A DNA stretch of 64,000 nucleotides, from positions 992,001-1,056,000 of the forward strand of contig NC_088778.1 of assembly GCF_954871325.1 (NCBI RefSeq), in the 5' to 3' direction. The DNA comes from Gordionus sp. m RMFG-2023. Its lineage: Eukaryota > Nematomorpha > Gordioida > Chordodea > Parachordodidae. The translations under genes and the position numbers were made by a program. The notes below the pieces were generated by a model, which saw only the letters and a program-made list of their open reading frames with translations, made no database searches and was not told the DNA's origin. This document shows positions 47,336-58,129 of this stretch, piece after piece (position 1 is the first letter of the stretch; each line of letters opens with the position of its first letter).

Positions 47336-49508
47336 TATAGATACAAACGCTTCATAATTTTCCATGTAGAAAATGTAGTCACTTTTATAATTTTATCTTC
47401 ATCTTCCGACAAATTGTATCTCAATTCACACGTTATGCTATAAACTATAAAATTATTTTTCAAAGTAGTATCGCTAATGAAATTTAGATGATTTTTGATG
47501 GTAAGCGTTTCATTGTTTTGATCGATGATTGCCTTTAAAAATATAAAATAGCGAAAGATAAAAGATTTATATAATTCTTTGGTTATTTCACAGTCGATGA
47601 TATTTTAATAATAATATATTTTTCATTACATATTGATTCCTTCCTAGGTTAATTTTATGTTTTAGACCATCATTGATGCCACGAAGTCGAATAGTGCAAA
47701 GTGCGGACTTATTGTAGTTGACTTCTATTGTTATCTTATTTTATATTTTATTAATAATTGGTATTCTCAATTTTTTAAAACAATCAGATCTAATTCTTTT
47801 GCTAATTGTTCTAATATAAGAAATATGAATGCCTTACTTGGCTCAAACAATATATGTAATATATTATACATTATAGCTAAATTTTTGGATTACTAAGCGT
47901 AATAGGAATAAATTACATGGAAATTCCTAAAATAAATAATTCTTGGGTGAAAAAAGTGTAGAAAAAAATTACCTCGAAAATAATATATATTTTTTTAATA
48001 AATTTATTTGAATCATTTTTGGGGAATAAATTTAAATGTGTACCTTTTTATAAAGATAATATCATGACATAAAAAACGAATGTATATCTAAATTAGTAAA
48101 CCTTAAATATAATTTTTATCCAAATTTATTATTTATGATGACCTTCATATTTTGTGAGATAGAAAAATTTTCCCAATAATTTAATGCCAGCTTCATATCT
48201 CTACGTGGTGTCTCGAACATGGTCAAATTGTAACTAAGTTCGCCCTTTTGGTATTGAATAACGGATGTATATATTAAATCTATGAATAGGTTGGAGTTAG
48301 TGTCTACATTATTGGAAGGATATTAGGGTAGATTTATGTTATGATTATTAATATTTAGGACAGGTATTTTATTTATGAGTCTTATATATTTTTTATAATA
48401 ACTTTATAAAAATTGTCGAATTTTCGTTGGAGATAATCAGATTGTAAATTCCTTTGACTAACACATAATCAAGAACAAACGGTTGATCTATGTAAAGGGC
48501 TAAAAATATATGCATTTAAATTTTATTTAAAAATATTTTACTTTTTTCCAAAATTAGTTTTAAAGTTAGATAAGCCAAAGACTACAAATGATAAATTTCA
48601 ATATCAGTATTAAAAATGAAATTTAGATATATTTACTTGTGCTATTATTCTGACAATTTTGCAGAATGACATTAACTTTAGGAATGTAACTTGAATCGTT
48701 GCTCAATAAGTTGTAAAATATGGATCTCAATTTTTTGAATGGATTTTTCAAGAAACCTTTCACAATTATATATGATTCGTGGAATTCATGAATTTGAAGT
48801 GAGTTTCCGTAAGGCTGCCTAAATCTTAGCTATCGAAAAAGATTTAGATATGTTAGAAGATAAAAAAAATTAAGATCATTTAGATACTCACATTTGTGAT
48901 ATTATTATCAGTAATATATCTATAATCGTGAATATGATGAATATGAGAACTATATGATATTGATAGCGTCCCATAAGATAAGCTCGAACTAACATCTTTA
49001 TCCGCGATGATAGCTTGTAATAACATAGGATTCGTGTCTATATAGAACTTGTTCATTACAAAATACAAAACTCAATAATAAAAATAGATATAGGTATTAC
49101 ATGAGTTTTTATTTATTTTTAAATATATTTTTTTTTACCGTAGTTTTAAGAGCTCTAGTAATTAATTTTAGATCGTTATAGTATTTTTGTTGAAGGAAAT
49201 AAGTGGAATATAAAATGGGATCATGATATAAAATTTGTGGCATCTCCCAAATGACTAAACCTTCTACCAAATTCAATGAAGCGTTAGCTCTATATCTTAA
49301 AATATTTTATTTGTATTTATATATATATTTTAAACAAATACACTGTAGAGTTGAAATGGCGATTGAAGTCATAAACAATTGGAAATTCCATTTGACAAAA
49401 GTCTACTAAAATGTGATATATATATATTTATAATATTATCGTGAATAAAATCATGTTACATGTGGAAGATGTTATATATATCTTAGCAAGTATCAAAAAT
49501 AAAAGCAT
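47335..49508 (-). pseudogene. Paralogue of the nine-exon secreted glycoprotein gene, exon 7 damaged
   Basis: Exons homologous in order and phase to the gene at 41156-43437: 49460-49508, 49342-49405, 49139-49295, 48892-49047, 48637-48829, 48403-48499, exon 7 at 48143-48335, then 47630-47734 and 47335-47532 (stop TAA). The signal peptide is MLLFLILAKIYITSST. Conserved words include DFC.M..P..YDFNRHFNS, LVIWEMPQ, FYIDTNP, EFHESYII, QNCQNN, GRNQY and NLSEDEDKII. All nine exons align, and the four shared cysteines and the 408- and 417-base intron 7 sizes are kept. Exon 7 has lost the AG of its acceptor (ACAT in place of ACAG) and has an in-frame TAA at 48322-48324, four codons in. Unless another splice pattern is used, the product would stop near residue 245, so it is a young pseudogene or encodes a shortened protein. 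Confidence 0.8.
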
Positions 49509-49519
49509 CGTGTATTTAG

Positions 49520-50370
49520 ATTTAATAATGAAATTAAATTTTTTAAAACTATTCTTATGATGTTATTTTAAAATTTTTTATATATATATAAATTTCTTGT
49601 AACTAATCAATAAATTTATTAGATAAAATAACTTCTTATTTAAAATTGTTTGAATTTTTGTAGTATATTAACTCAAATTTAATCAATTAGATAAAAAATA
49701 ATAATTGTTTAATAAAGATATAAAAACCAAGAAAATACTAATTGAAAGACCATAATTGAATATAAAGCTGAAATGATAAAATTTCCATATCAACTTCCAT
49801 TCCGTTAACATTTGGTATATTATTGGGATAAGGAATTTTTCCCATAATCGAAATTTAATAGTTTAAAGAAAATAATCTCTCACTTTAATTAACAAACAAG
49901 CATTTAAATAAATAAATAAAATTAAAAATTATTTATATACATCCACCTTATATGATTATTTATCCAAAGCAATTTGTCATAAATTTAGCTTTAAGTAAAT
50001 CTCTCATGTAGGATTATTATTTCTTACCACTAACCCAATAAATGTTATACTAAAACAATTATTTGAGCAGAAATAAAAAAGTAAATAGATAGAAAATACT
50101 CACGATTCTCCTAAAACATTCATTTTATTTAAAGATTTGACTCATAAAATAAGAATCAAGGCATTGGAGAGCAAAGATTTACTCTATTTAAGGTAAGGAA
50201 AAAAAATACAAAAATATTTATATATATATATCGTTTCTTTTTAAGCACTAATTAATGTAATTACTTAATTGAGAATCCACCCCTACCCCATTTTTTAGCA
50301 TATTGTATTATATATTTTTAATTATATTCTATATTTTACCCTCTTTTTAACACAAAATTATTAGCAAAAC
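49520..50370. other. AT-rich spacer
   Basis: Upstream side of the second paralogue. No TATA or other promoter word stands out against the AT-rich background, and no repeat partner was found. Confidence 0.3.
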
Positions 50371-50377
50371 TCCCATA

Positions 50378-51280
50378 GGGATAATTTTTAAGCCTTGATT
50401 TAATCCCTGTCTTCGTGAAGTTATTGTACTAAAAGAGATTTTACTCGATTTTAGCATAATAAAAAAATTTAATTTATATATCGTGCCGAACCTTTAGATT
50501 TGTTATAATATATATATTGTCCTTATTTGATATTCATAAAATTTTTCTATTTTACGTATTTTTAATTCAATATATATATAGACCTTGTTTAAGTATTTTT
50601 ATTATTGCCCAAATATTAAATTAAAATAATCTTATTCCAATTTTTTCTTTAACCTATAAAATATTTTTACGAACAGTAATCAATTTAATGTACAGCGTTA
50701 AAGTTGAAAATATTGAATATAACTTATTGTAATATAAATGTAATTGTAAATTGAATTTATATTGAATATAATATTAACTTTTAGTTTGTAAATTACATAA
50801 CCTGAAGGATTGAATTCATTATATATATATACGTGATATTTTGTATTAAAGATACTTTTACTTACTTTACTTATTTTACTTATTTAATAAAACACTTTAT
50901 TGGCGACGATCATAGGGATAATTTTTAAGCCTTGATTTAATCCCTGTCTTCGTGAAGTTATTGTACTAAAAAGATTTTACTCGATTTTAGCATAATAAAT
51001 AATTTAATTTATATATCGTGCCGAACCTTTAGATTTGTTATAATATATATATTGTCCTTATTTGATATTCATAAAATTTTTCTATTTTACCTATTTTTAA
51101 TTCAATATATATATACCTTGTTTAAGTATTTTTATTATTACCCAAAGATTAAATTAAAATAATCTCATTCCAACAAATTTATAATTTTTAATATCTTTAA
51201 CTTATAAAATATTTTTACGAACAGTAATTAATTTAATGTACAGCGTTAAAGATGAAAATATTGAATATAACTTATCTTAT
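50378..51280. repeat. Long direct repeat, possibly part of an LTR-type fossil
   Basis: A 350-bp unit (50378-50730) recurs in the same orientation at 50910-51270, with shared words ATAATTTTTAAGCCTTGATT, ATCGTGCCGAACCTTTAGAT and TTTACGAACAGTAAT.AATTT and only a few differences. Between the units, at about 50880-50900, lies AATAAAACACTTTATTGGCGACGAT. A polyadenylation-like word followed by TGGCGACGA is what follows the 5' LTR in many Ty3/gypsy elements. I therefore suspect a rearranged LTR region, but no pol is attached here and the family stays open. Confidence 0.6.
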
Positions 51281-52240
51281 ACTCAAATATTATGGGGATA
51301 AGTAAATTATAAAGAATTTTCAAATATGAGATTTAACATAAAAAAAGAAGGCTATTTACTAAAACATGTAGTTCTAATCACGATAATTAGATGAGTTTAA
51401 GAGTAAGCCAATAGCTTGTTTAAAGTGGGCCTGGATAGTTTTTGAGTAAATTTAAAGAATAATTTATAATAGAATAATAATTTAAATTGTATTTTTCATG
51501 ATTTAAATAATATATATTTTTGATTATAATTTATAAATTAAAAAAGGTTTAACACCTCAGCATGCATATATATATATATAAATATAAACAAGTAAAGTTA
51601 TTTTTCTTCATCCAAACTATTTGTAATTAAATAGTTTAAAATGAACGTACTACCTTTAAAATAATTTTATAAAATTAATTTCTCTAAACATTTTTGTTGA
51701 TCAGTTTGAAAATTTATTAAAAAATAAATATATAAAAAAACTTTATCATAATAATTTATGTTTTTTTTATGTTCCACTTTAAAAATCTAAATTACACGAT
51801 GCTATTATTGTTGATAATTACTATGGTAAAGGTAAATTTTCTACAGGTTTAAATGATTTTAAATACATTATAAATATACTCGTTATATTATATTTAGATT
51901 TTTGTAAAATGCGATACTCAATTAGTTATAACTTCAGTCAACATTTCAACTCCTCTGAGTATACTTTATATTTGATTTTATTTCTTAGATTGTATCATTA
52001 TTCGGTTTTGATAAACATATAGTAACAATTTTGTTAATTTTATATTTTCATAATGGTGTTTGTTAGCGGAGATAATTTTTATAATATTAATACGTTGTAA
52101 TATAAATCATTATAGTTGCTAGAACATAGGTCAGGAATTACATATCTAAATTTATAGAATATTTTGAAAAGATAGTATGGTATTTAAATTATAAATTACA
52201 GAATAATTATTTTTAAATTTGAAAAAAAAGAAATTTAAAG
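51280..52240. other. AT-rich spacer
   Basis: No gene or repeat recognised. I looked here for a first exon of the paralogue relic that follows and found no convincing signal peptide. Confidence 0.3.
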
Positions 52241-52507
52241 TGGATTTTAAAGATGTGAATAAATGTTTTATAATTCACATTCAAAACGGTTTAATTTGAG
52301 TGAATAAAATTTTTATTTACCTATATTTATAAGTTTATTATTATAAAAATTAAGTTATTTTAGTGAAACTTCATTGAAATTGGTGTATGGTTTAATGATT
52401 TGGAAGATGCCATAAACGCTCTTTATCGATTTCATAAATTCTTTGTAAAACTTGATGAAATTTACTCAAATAATTTGAGATTAATTACTACTGCTTTAAA
52501 AGCCAAG
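52241..52507 (+). pseudogene. Relic of exons 2 and 3 of the secreted glycoprotein family, opposite strand
   Basis: After an AAAG acceptor, 52241-52299 resembles exon 2 (VDF start, GA|GTGA donor at the same place) but is 5 bases short. After TTTTAG, 52364-52507 matches exon 3: LVYGLMIWKMP against LVDGLIIWEMP, then, after internal frame damage, IYSNNLRLITTALKAK directly before GTAACG, the same donor position as in the other two copies. Exons 1 and 4-9 were not found. The relic is inverted relative to the two larger copies and clearly dead. Confidence 0.75.
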
Positions 52508-52519
52508 GTAACGTCCTGA

Positions 52520-53940
52520 TAAATCCCCCACCTAATTCAAAAAAATGTATACAATATATTATTATAGGGAAGAATTTGAAAATAGAAATCAGTAAAAAAT
52601 TAAAAAATTTTACAAATAACCATTACAATCCAAATATTTAATAAAATAAAGAATAGTAAAAACCCCAAATTATATTTTATAAAAGTCTAATATATAGATA
52701 AAGGCCCACAATAAGTGGACGTAAAGATCTCTAATAAAATTAATGGGGGATAAAACATCATTCTAACAGTGCTTCCTTCTCCCTTCTTAGCAAAATCTTG
52801 AATACTCCTATGAACCAGCTAAATATCTTCTTATTGGGGGTTGGGAAGGGGGGGGGTAAAAAAATTTTTAACGGTTGGCTGCCCGGTTTAGGGTAAAGTA
52901 GATAATATAAGGGAATAGCGGTTTTGACTCCGGGGTTATATGGAAAATTTGAAATGATTACTTGTTAAATAAATTTTAATATCAATTATATAAGCATACC
53001 TTTAGTTACCCTGCATTGAATTATCGGCCAACACGCTAAAGTGACAACGATGAGTATCTGCGTGTCGTTATTATAAAATTGAAAAAAAAATAATTAATTT
53101 TTATTTAATATATCTTTAAAAAAAGCCATTAGAAATCGAGAAATAATTTGAAACATTTTTTATATAATTCAACCCAGAATTTTACGAATTTTATTAAAAA
53201 ATTTTCGAAATATTTTATGAATTAATGTCCTTTATCGTCATAATAAATTATTTTGACATTATTTTATGTCATTTGTTTTGTTACGCTAATGTAAGTCTGC
53301 TGTCCTAGAAGGGGAATTTATAAAAATTTGTATTTTTTATTTAAATCGTAAAAAATGTTTTCCAAGGATTTTTAATATGGTTCTCCAAAGATAGGAAAAA
53401 TTTTAAAAAAAAATAAATATAAGTGTTTAATACTCCTACCTCAAAATAGATAAGAAATATCCAAGAACCTGAAAAGTTTCGAACAGCTCAAGTGTAAGAT
53501 TGTGGAATCACTTACCATTGTAGAGTTACTATTGTAGTGATATTTTGCTATTGTAGAAATTACAACCACACTGATTATTTAAGAGATGTGTTTTATTTAG
53601 AAATAATTTTGTTTTTTTTTAAATATAATTTTTATAATATTTTTTTTAAAATTTATTTCATGTTTTATTGGATTTTGTAAAAATAATAATTATTATTGGC
53701 GGCCATTTTAGATTTTGTTAAAAACTATATTAGTAATAATATTTCATTAATTTTTTTTTTTGGTTTAGTGTTGCAACCGATATCCTAAAATTACCAGTAA
53801 AACCTTTTGAGAATTATATTTAATAAATATTGTGATTATTCCTTAAAAGTTTTGGTTCGGTTCGGTTATAAATTTTGACACTACAATAGATCAGCTAGAA
53901 ATTTTGATATTTAAAAATAGTTCGAAGAATAAACAAGTCG
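52520..53940. other. AT-rich spacer with an R1b trace
   Basis: A G-run patch (52840-52855) and a worn R1b word at 52990-53060 are the only things I could match. No gene seen. Confidence 0.3.
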
Positions 53941-53947
53941 ATTTGGA

Positions 53948-54169
53948 CTAGTCGTCGCTAATCCAAGCTCTCAACTCTTTGAGAAATTTTGAAAATTGCG
54001 ATTGAAAATACATACCTTTATCAAAATTGCTGTCTCCATACCAATTAGGGTTTGGTTTCAAAGGAGAGTGTGGAACATCTGCCGGCCACGCAGCATAGAT
54101 TATTCCGAATATTCCTAGCTTCAGAAAGTGCTGCAATTCATCATACTTGTCAAAAAAAATGCCTTTCAA
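53948..54169 (-). CDS. Unrecognised 73-codon open frame
   Basis: Reads KYDELQHFLKLGIFGIIYAA, then WPADVPHSPLKPNPNWYGDS and a C terminus KFLKELRAWISDD. The mix of Trp, Pro, Asp and Gly is strongly protein-like and the frame is open 5' of the ATG for several more codons (AFKVLKG). It could be a last exon of a host gene, or it could belong to the retroelement fossil that begins about 260 bases further on the same strand. I know no family with this signature and saw no linked exon. Confidence 0.35.
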   Translation of the reverse strand: MKGIFFDKYDELQHFLKLGIFGIIYAAWPADVPHSPLKPNPNWYGDSNFDKGMYFQSQFSKFLKELRAWISDD

Positions 54170-54429
54170 TACTTTAAATGCTTTTTAGAAATTTATCCAG
54201 AGAATTATATTCAATCAAGCTACAGTACCTAACCGTATTAACAATAGGGAAAAGAAACTATTTAATATCAGCACAAGGAACACTGCAAATGGATCTATTC
54301 GGTCTGCCTTTATTCGGCTTAGCTATAAACAGCATCGTTCAAAATACAAAAATCAATTCTAATCTCGACCTCAATATTATTTGGATAATGTCATATTATT
54401 ATCGGGTTCTATCAGTAAAATAATTACAA

Positions 54430-55850
54430 CCGTTTTAAATTTTCAACAACTAAATTTATCATTTTTCCCTAACATTTTTACTAGTTAGTCAGTGTAATGG
54501 CACGCAAATAGAATGTTTTGTATATACAACTCATGGTAATTCACCATTCCAAGAAACGAACGTTAATCTTTCACATTTGACGGTGTTTTGCAATTTTCTA
54601 TGCCCAATATCTTATCTTCTGAAAGGTGAATTCCGAATTCGTCAATAATATGACTCAAATAAGTAACTGACTTTTAGCTCCAATTTTAATTTTATCGGTT
54701 ATCGTTGTCAGTCCAGCCTTATCAAATCTTCTTAATATTTTTAAGTTTATCATAAAAATTATTCTCACCCGTAATTACGTCGTCTAAAAATCACTAACCG
54801 TAGGTATTCCATTTAATAGGTTTTGCATGAGGTGTTGAAATATTATCAGAGCGCTGCTCAACCCAAAGGGGAATCTTAGACATCAGTAATAACCGACATG
54901 AGTCGAAATTACTAAAAGATTCTTTCATTCTAGACTAACTCCGAATTGTAAAAATGTATCTCTTAAATCTATCTTCGAAAATATTTCACCACCCGCGATC
55001 CTATTTGTCAGGTCGACGAAAGTTGGTAATAAATCGTTATCTATTATCGCTAAATATTTTTGTTAAACGAGAATCTCTGCATATCCTCACGGCACCGAAT
55101 TCCTTTAAAATATTAACCGTTGGCCTACCCCAAGTGATTGGAGTTGTTGTTGGATTCACCTATCCGCTAAAGCCCTCGTCTAAATGTCTGTCCAACTCAG
55201 CTTCAGCTGAAATGGAACTCTTCTTGCTGGTAAAGCTATCGGTAATCGTTCGGTTGTATACGGATAACTGCTTGTTGGAGTTTTATTTCTCCTAAATTTT
55301 TAAAAATAAACTAGAGAAAATTTCGTTTGCAATAGTATTTAAAGCGGGAATTCATATTTATATTATTTGTCCAAAATTCTTCCGGAAGTCTAAGAAAATG
55401 CATTCCAAGAATAAGGAAAACTCCTTTAACTACCCAAATAAGTAAAAATTTAGAAAAGTTTTTTACTTCGACTTTAACTGTACATTTACTCAACACTTCG
55501 ATTTTGATATTGTTATACCCAACTAGTTTATACGCAGGAGTGATGGTTTACCTATACGTTCCAGGATACTTAATCTTACATTGCACTTAACGCTTGCATC
55601 GAAATCTATTGTAAATCGCTAACCATTTATCTTTGCATCAATGGTAGATTTATTAGAAATTGACCATCGAAGTGTCCCTGATAGAATCATCTGTATGGCA
55701 TGAGTTCTGCAATCTTTAGTTATGTAGTTAGCCTTGCCGTAACGAAAGCATATAGGTTTAAAACTAGATTTATAATTATTGGATATAATTATTATGATTG
55801 AATTTGTTGTCATTTAACTATTATTTCAATTGAATTTATTATCTATAGCT
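54430..55850 (-). mobile_element. Ty3/gypsy-type LTR retrotransposon fossil (gag end, protease region, reverse transcriptase)
   Basis: On the minus strand, in family order, there is a CCHC-type zinc knuckle near 55720-55765 (CFRYGK..., end of gag), a region where protease is expected (55310-55500), and worn reverse transcriptase blocks (54700-55270), including the FSKIDLRD-type and THVGYY-type motifs. LTRs and integrase were not identified. The copy is broken at many points and looks old. The plus-strand frames at 54178-54423 and 54954-55295 are its shadows. Confidence 0.8.
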
Positions 55851-56195
55851 ATTATTTTTATAATAGGTGTTTTGGGAAGCTTGCGTCGGCTTATGTTTAA
55901 TGAGTTAACTTCTACCTGGGTCCTTTGCCAAGGAAGAGAGCGCCATTGCTAAACGCACGGTATCTTCAATGACCTGAAGGTCTTTATCCAACTCGGTCAG
56001 TCCTACTCCTAAGATAGCATATATCTCTTAAAAGTTCAACAACAAGAGATTTAAAATTACATAGTGAGCAAATACATTTTTTAATTGGATCGAAAAATCT
56101 GTCCGCCTCATTTTAGTATGGCATAAAAATTATTTCGCTATAGGAAAATATTAGAGATATTCTTAAATATTTTCTCCAAACTATGGAGTAACGAA

Positions 56196-57025
56196 TAGTG
56201 AAGGTCACGGTCCGGTTTTTGGATAAGACCGGACCGATACCCTCGGACCGGACCACGGTCCTAAATAAAAAGACCGGTCCAGGACCGATCTTTATTTAAT
56301 TTGTTTTATTAAATATAAGAGTATTATATAAACAATAAAATTTATCCAATGGTTTTGAAGAAAATGATTTTGTGCTTGTGGAGGGAATATTTATATTAAG
56401 AGTAGATTGTGTTTTTTGAGATATTTTCATTTTCATCATTAGAAGTGTATATTTTATGTTTTATCAGATGTCTGCTTAAGGTACCTAATTATTTTATTAA
56501 GAATAAGGTTAAGTTATTTTGACAATGAATTATTGAGACAGTTTCTTAAGAAAAAATAGAACTATATTATAAATAATAACCAAAATATTTTAATAATAAT
56601 ATTGCTTATTTTGATTAATTTATTGCTTAAAAAATTATAAACAATTATTTTGTTACTTGTTGCTGTGCTGACGATACATTAAATTTAGTATCAGTGAACA
56701 CATACTCTATGTTTTTTATTGGGATTATAAGTAAAATGTTTCTTGGACAAACTTATGGTTTTCATATTGTAAAATAAAAATTAACAAAATCTAAAATAAC
56801 TCATCTAGAAAAATATCATAAAATAAAATATACAAAAAAATTATATTAATTGAATAGTAAAGCAAACTTAAATAATAATAAAAAACCGGTCCGGACAGCG
56901 GTCTCGACCGTGAAAAATAAAAAGACCGGTCCGGACCACGGTTTTCAAAAAAAAGATCGGTCCGACAATCGGTCTGGTCTGGTCCCGGTCTAAGACCGAT
57001 AGGACCGGACCGTTGACCTTCACTA
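56196..57025. mobile_element. hAT MITE, 830 bp, with GGTCCGG-rich ends and perfect 8-bp target duplication
   Basis: The left end is TAGTGAAGGTCACGGTCCGG and the right end, reverse-complemented, TAGTGAAGGTCAACGGTCCG. Direct 8-bp copies of GTAACGAA flank it at 56188-56195 and 57026-57033. Inside both ends lie clusters of GACCGGTCC and GGACCGGACC palindromes; the central 500 bases are AT-rich with no transposase frame. The 81-codon frame at 56791-57036 is an accident of the G/C-rich end. Duplication length and TAG.G start fit hAT. Confidence 0.94.
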
Positions 57026-57983
57026 GTAACGAACAAAACTTATTTTATTATGATCGACAATATTTTTTATTTTAAAGATGAGTTATTATAAATTATATTC
57101 ATAGTCCTGAATGTTAACTTTTCGATTTAAAGATCTCTGGAATATACCTTTTATATTCAGAACTATCTTGGAGTCATCGTTAGACATCATAATACGATAT
57201 CCTTCGTCTTTTTAACCTTTTTAATTTAATACATACCTCTAAACTCAATCGTCACCAATGTGGCGTTTAAGATATAAGCGATTTTATAAGAATAAATTTT
57301 AAAAGATAATTTTAATAAAAATAATATGTTTTAATATCTTCATCGAAAAATACATTTGCGATATGACCTAATTGTATACCTTAAAACAAAATACAAAAAC
57401 GATCGTTAAAACATTGGAAAATAAATAACTAAAATTCTGTGCAATTTTAGTTGAATTCTGAGAGAATTATGTAATAAATATTATAATTAGAATCATTTGA
57501 GTATACTAACAATAGTTTATATAATATTTGTATCACTATTATAAATAAATAATAAATAGTTTGTAATGTAATGTAATTAATATATGCTTCTAAAAAAAAG
57601 AAGAATTGTTGGGAGATGTAGTTTTATTAATAAATAAATAAAATATCATAATTTATATTATTTAAAATATTTTTCATATGCCCAATAAAATTCATAATTA
57701 TATATAACGTGAGAGAATGTGTATATATATATATATATGTATAATATATTTTCAAGAAAAAGTGTTAAAAATAAAATTTTATTTCCATCTAGCCACATTG
57801 TATGCCGAGAAAATATCATCCCCTTTGACGATATACATAGTATGTAGTACTATGTCCATGTCTAACATATTCTAAAACGTCATTCAATCCTTTCCAAAAT
57901 ATTATTATTATAATTTATAAATTTAAAATATGGAAATAATAATGATAAAACCTTGTGGCAATCTTTGAACTCGAATATTTCCT

Positions 57984-58014
57984 AATTTCTTTCTTTCTTT
58001 CTTTCTTTCTTTCT
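57984..58014. repeat. Short (CTTT)n microsatellite
   Basis: About seven copies of CTTT, ending 6 bases before the 17-bp tandem repeat. Confidence 0.9.
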
Positions 58015-58017
58015 AAC

Positions 58018-58110
58018 ATTATTTTGCAAATTATATTATGAAATTATATTATTTTGCAAATTATATTATTTTGCAAATTATATTATTTTGCAAATTATAT
58101 TATTTTACAA
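58018..58110. repeat. 17-bp tandem repeat, about five copies
   Basis: The unit ATTTTGCAAATTATATT is repeated, with the second copy missing part of the unit (ATTATGAAATTATATT) and the last reading TTTTACAAAATAA. Confidence 0.85.
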
Positions 58111-58129
58111 AATAAAATGTTTTTTTTTA

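Noticed and set aside
56791-57036. 81-codon frame with GP/R-rich start
   Set aside because: Generated by the GGTCCGG-rich end of the hAT MITE.
58018-58110. CRISPR-like spacing of a short repeat
   Set aside because: The 17-bp units are directly adjacent, without spacers, and the DNA is eukaryotic.
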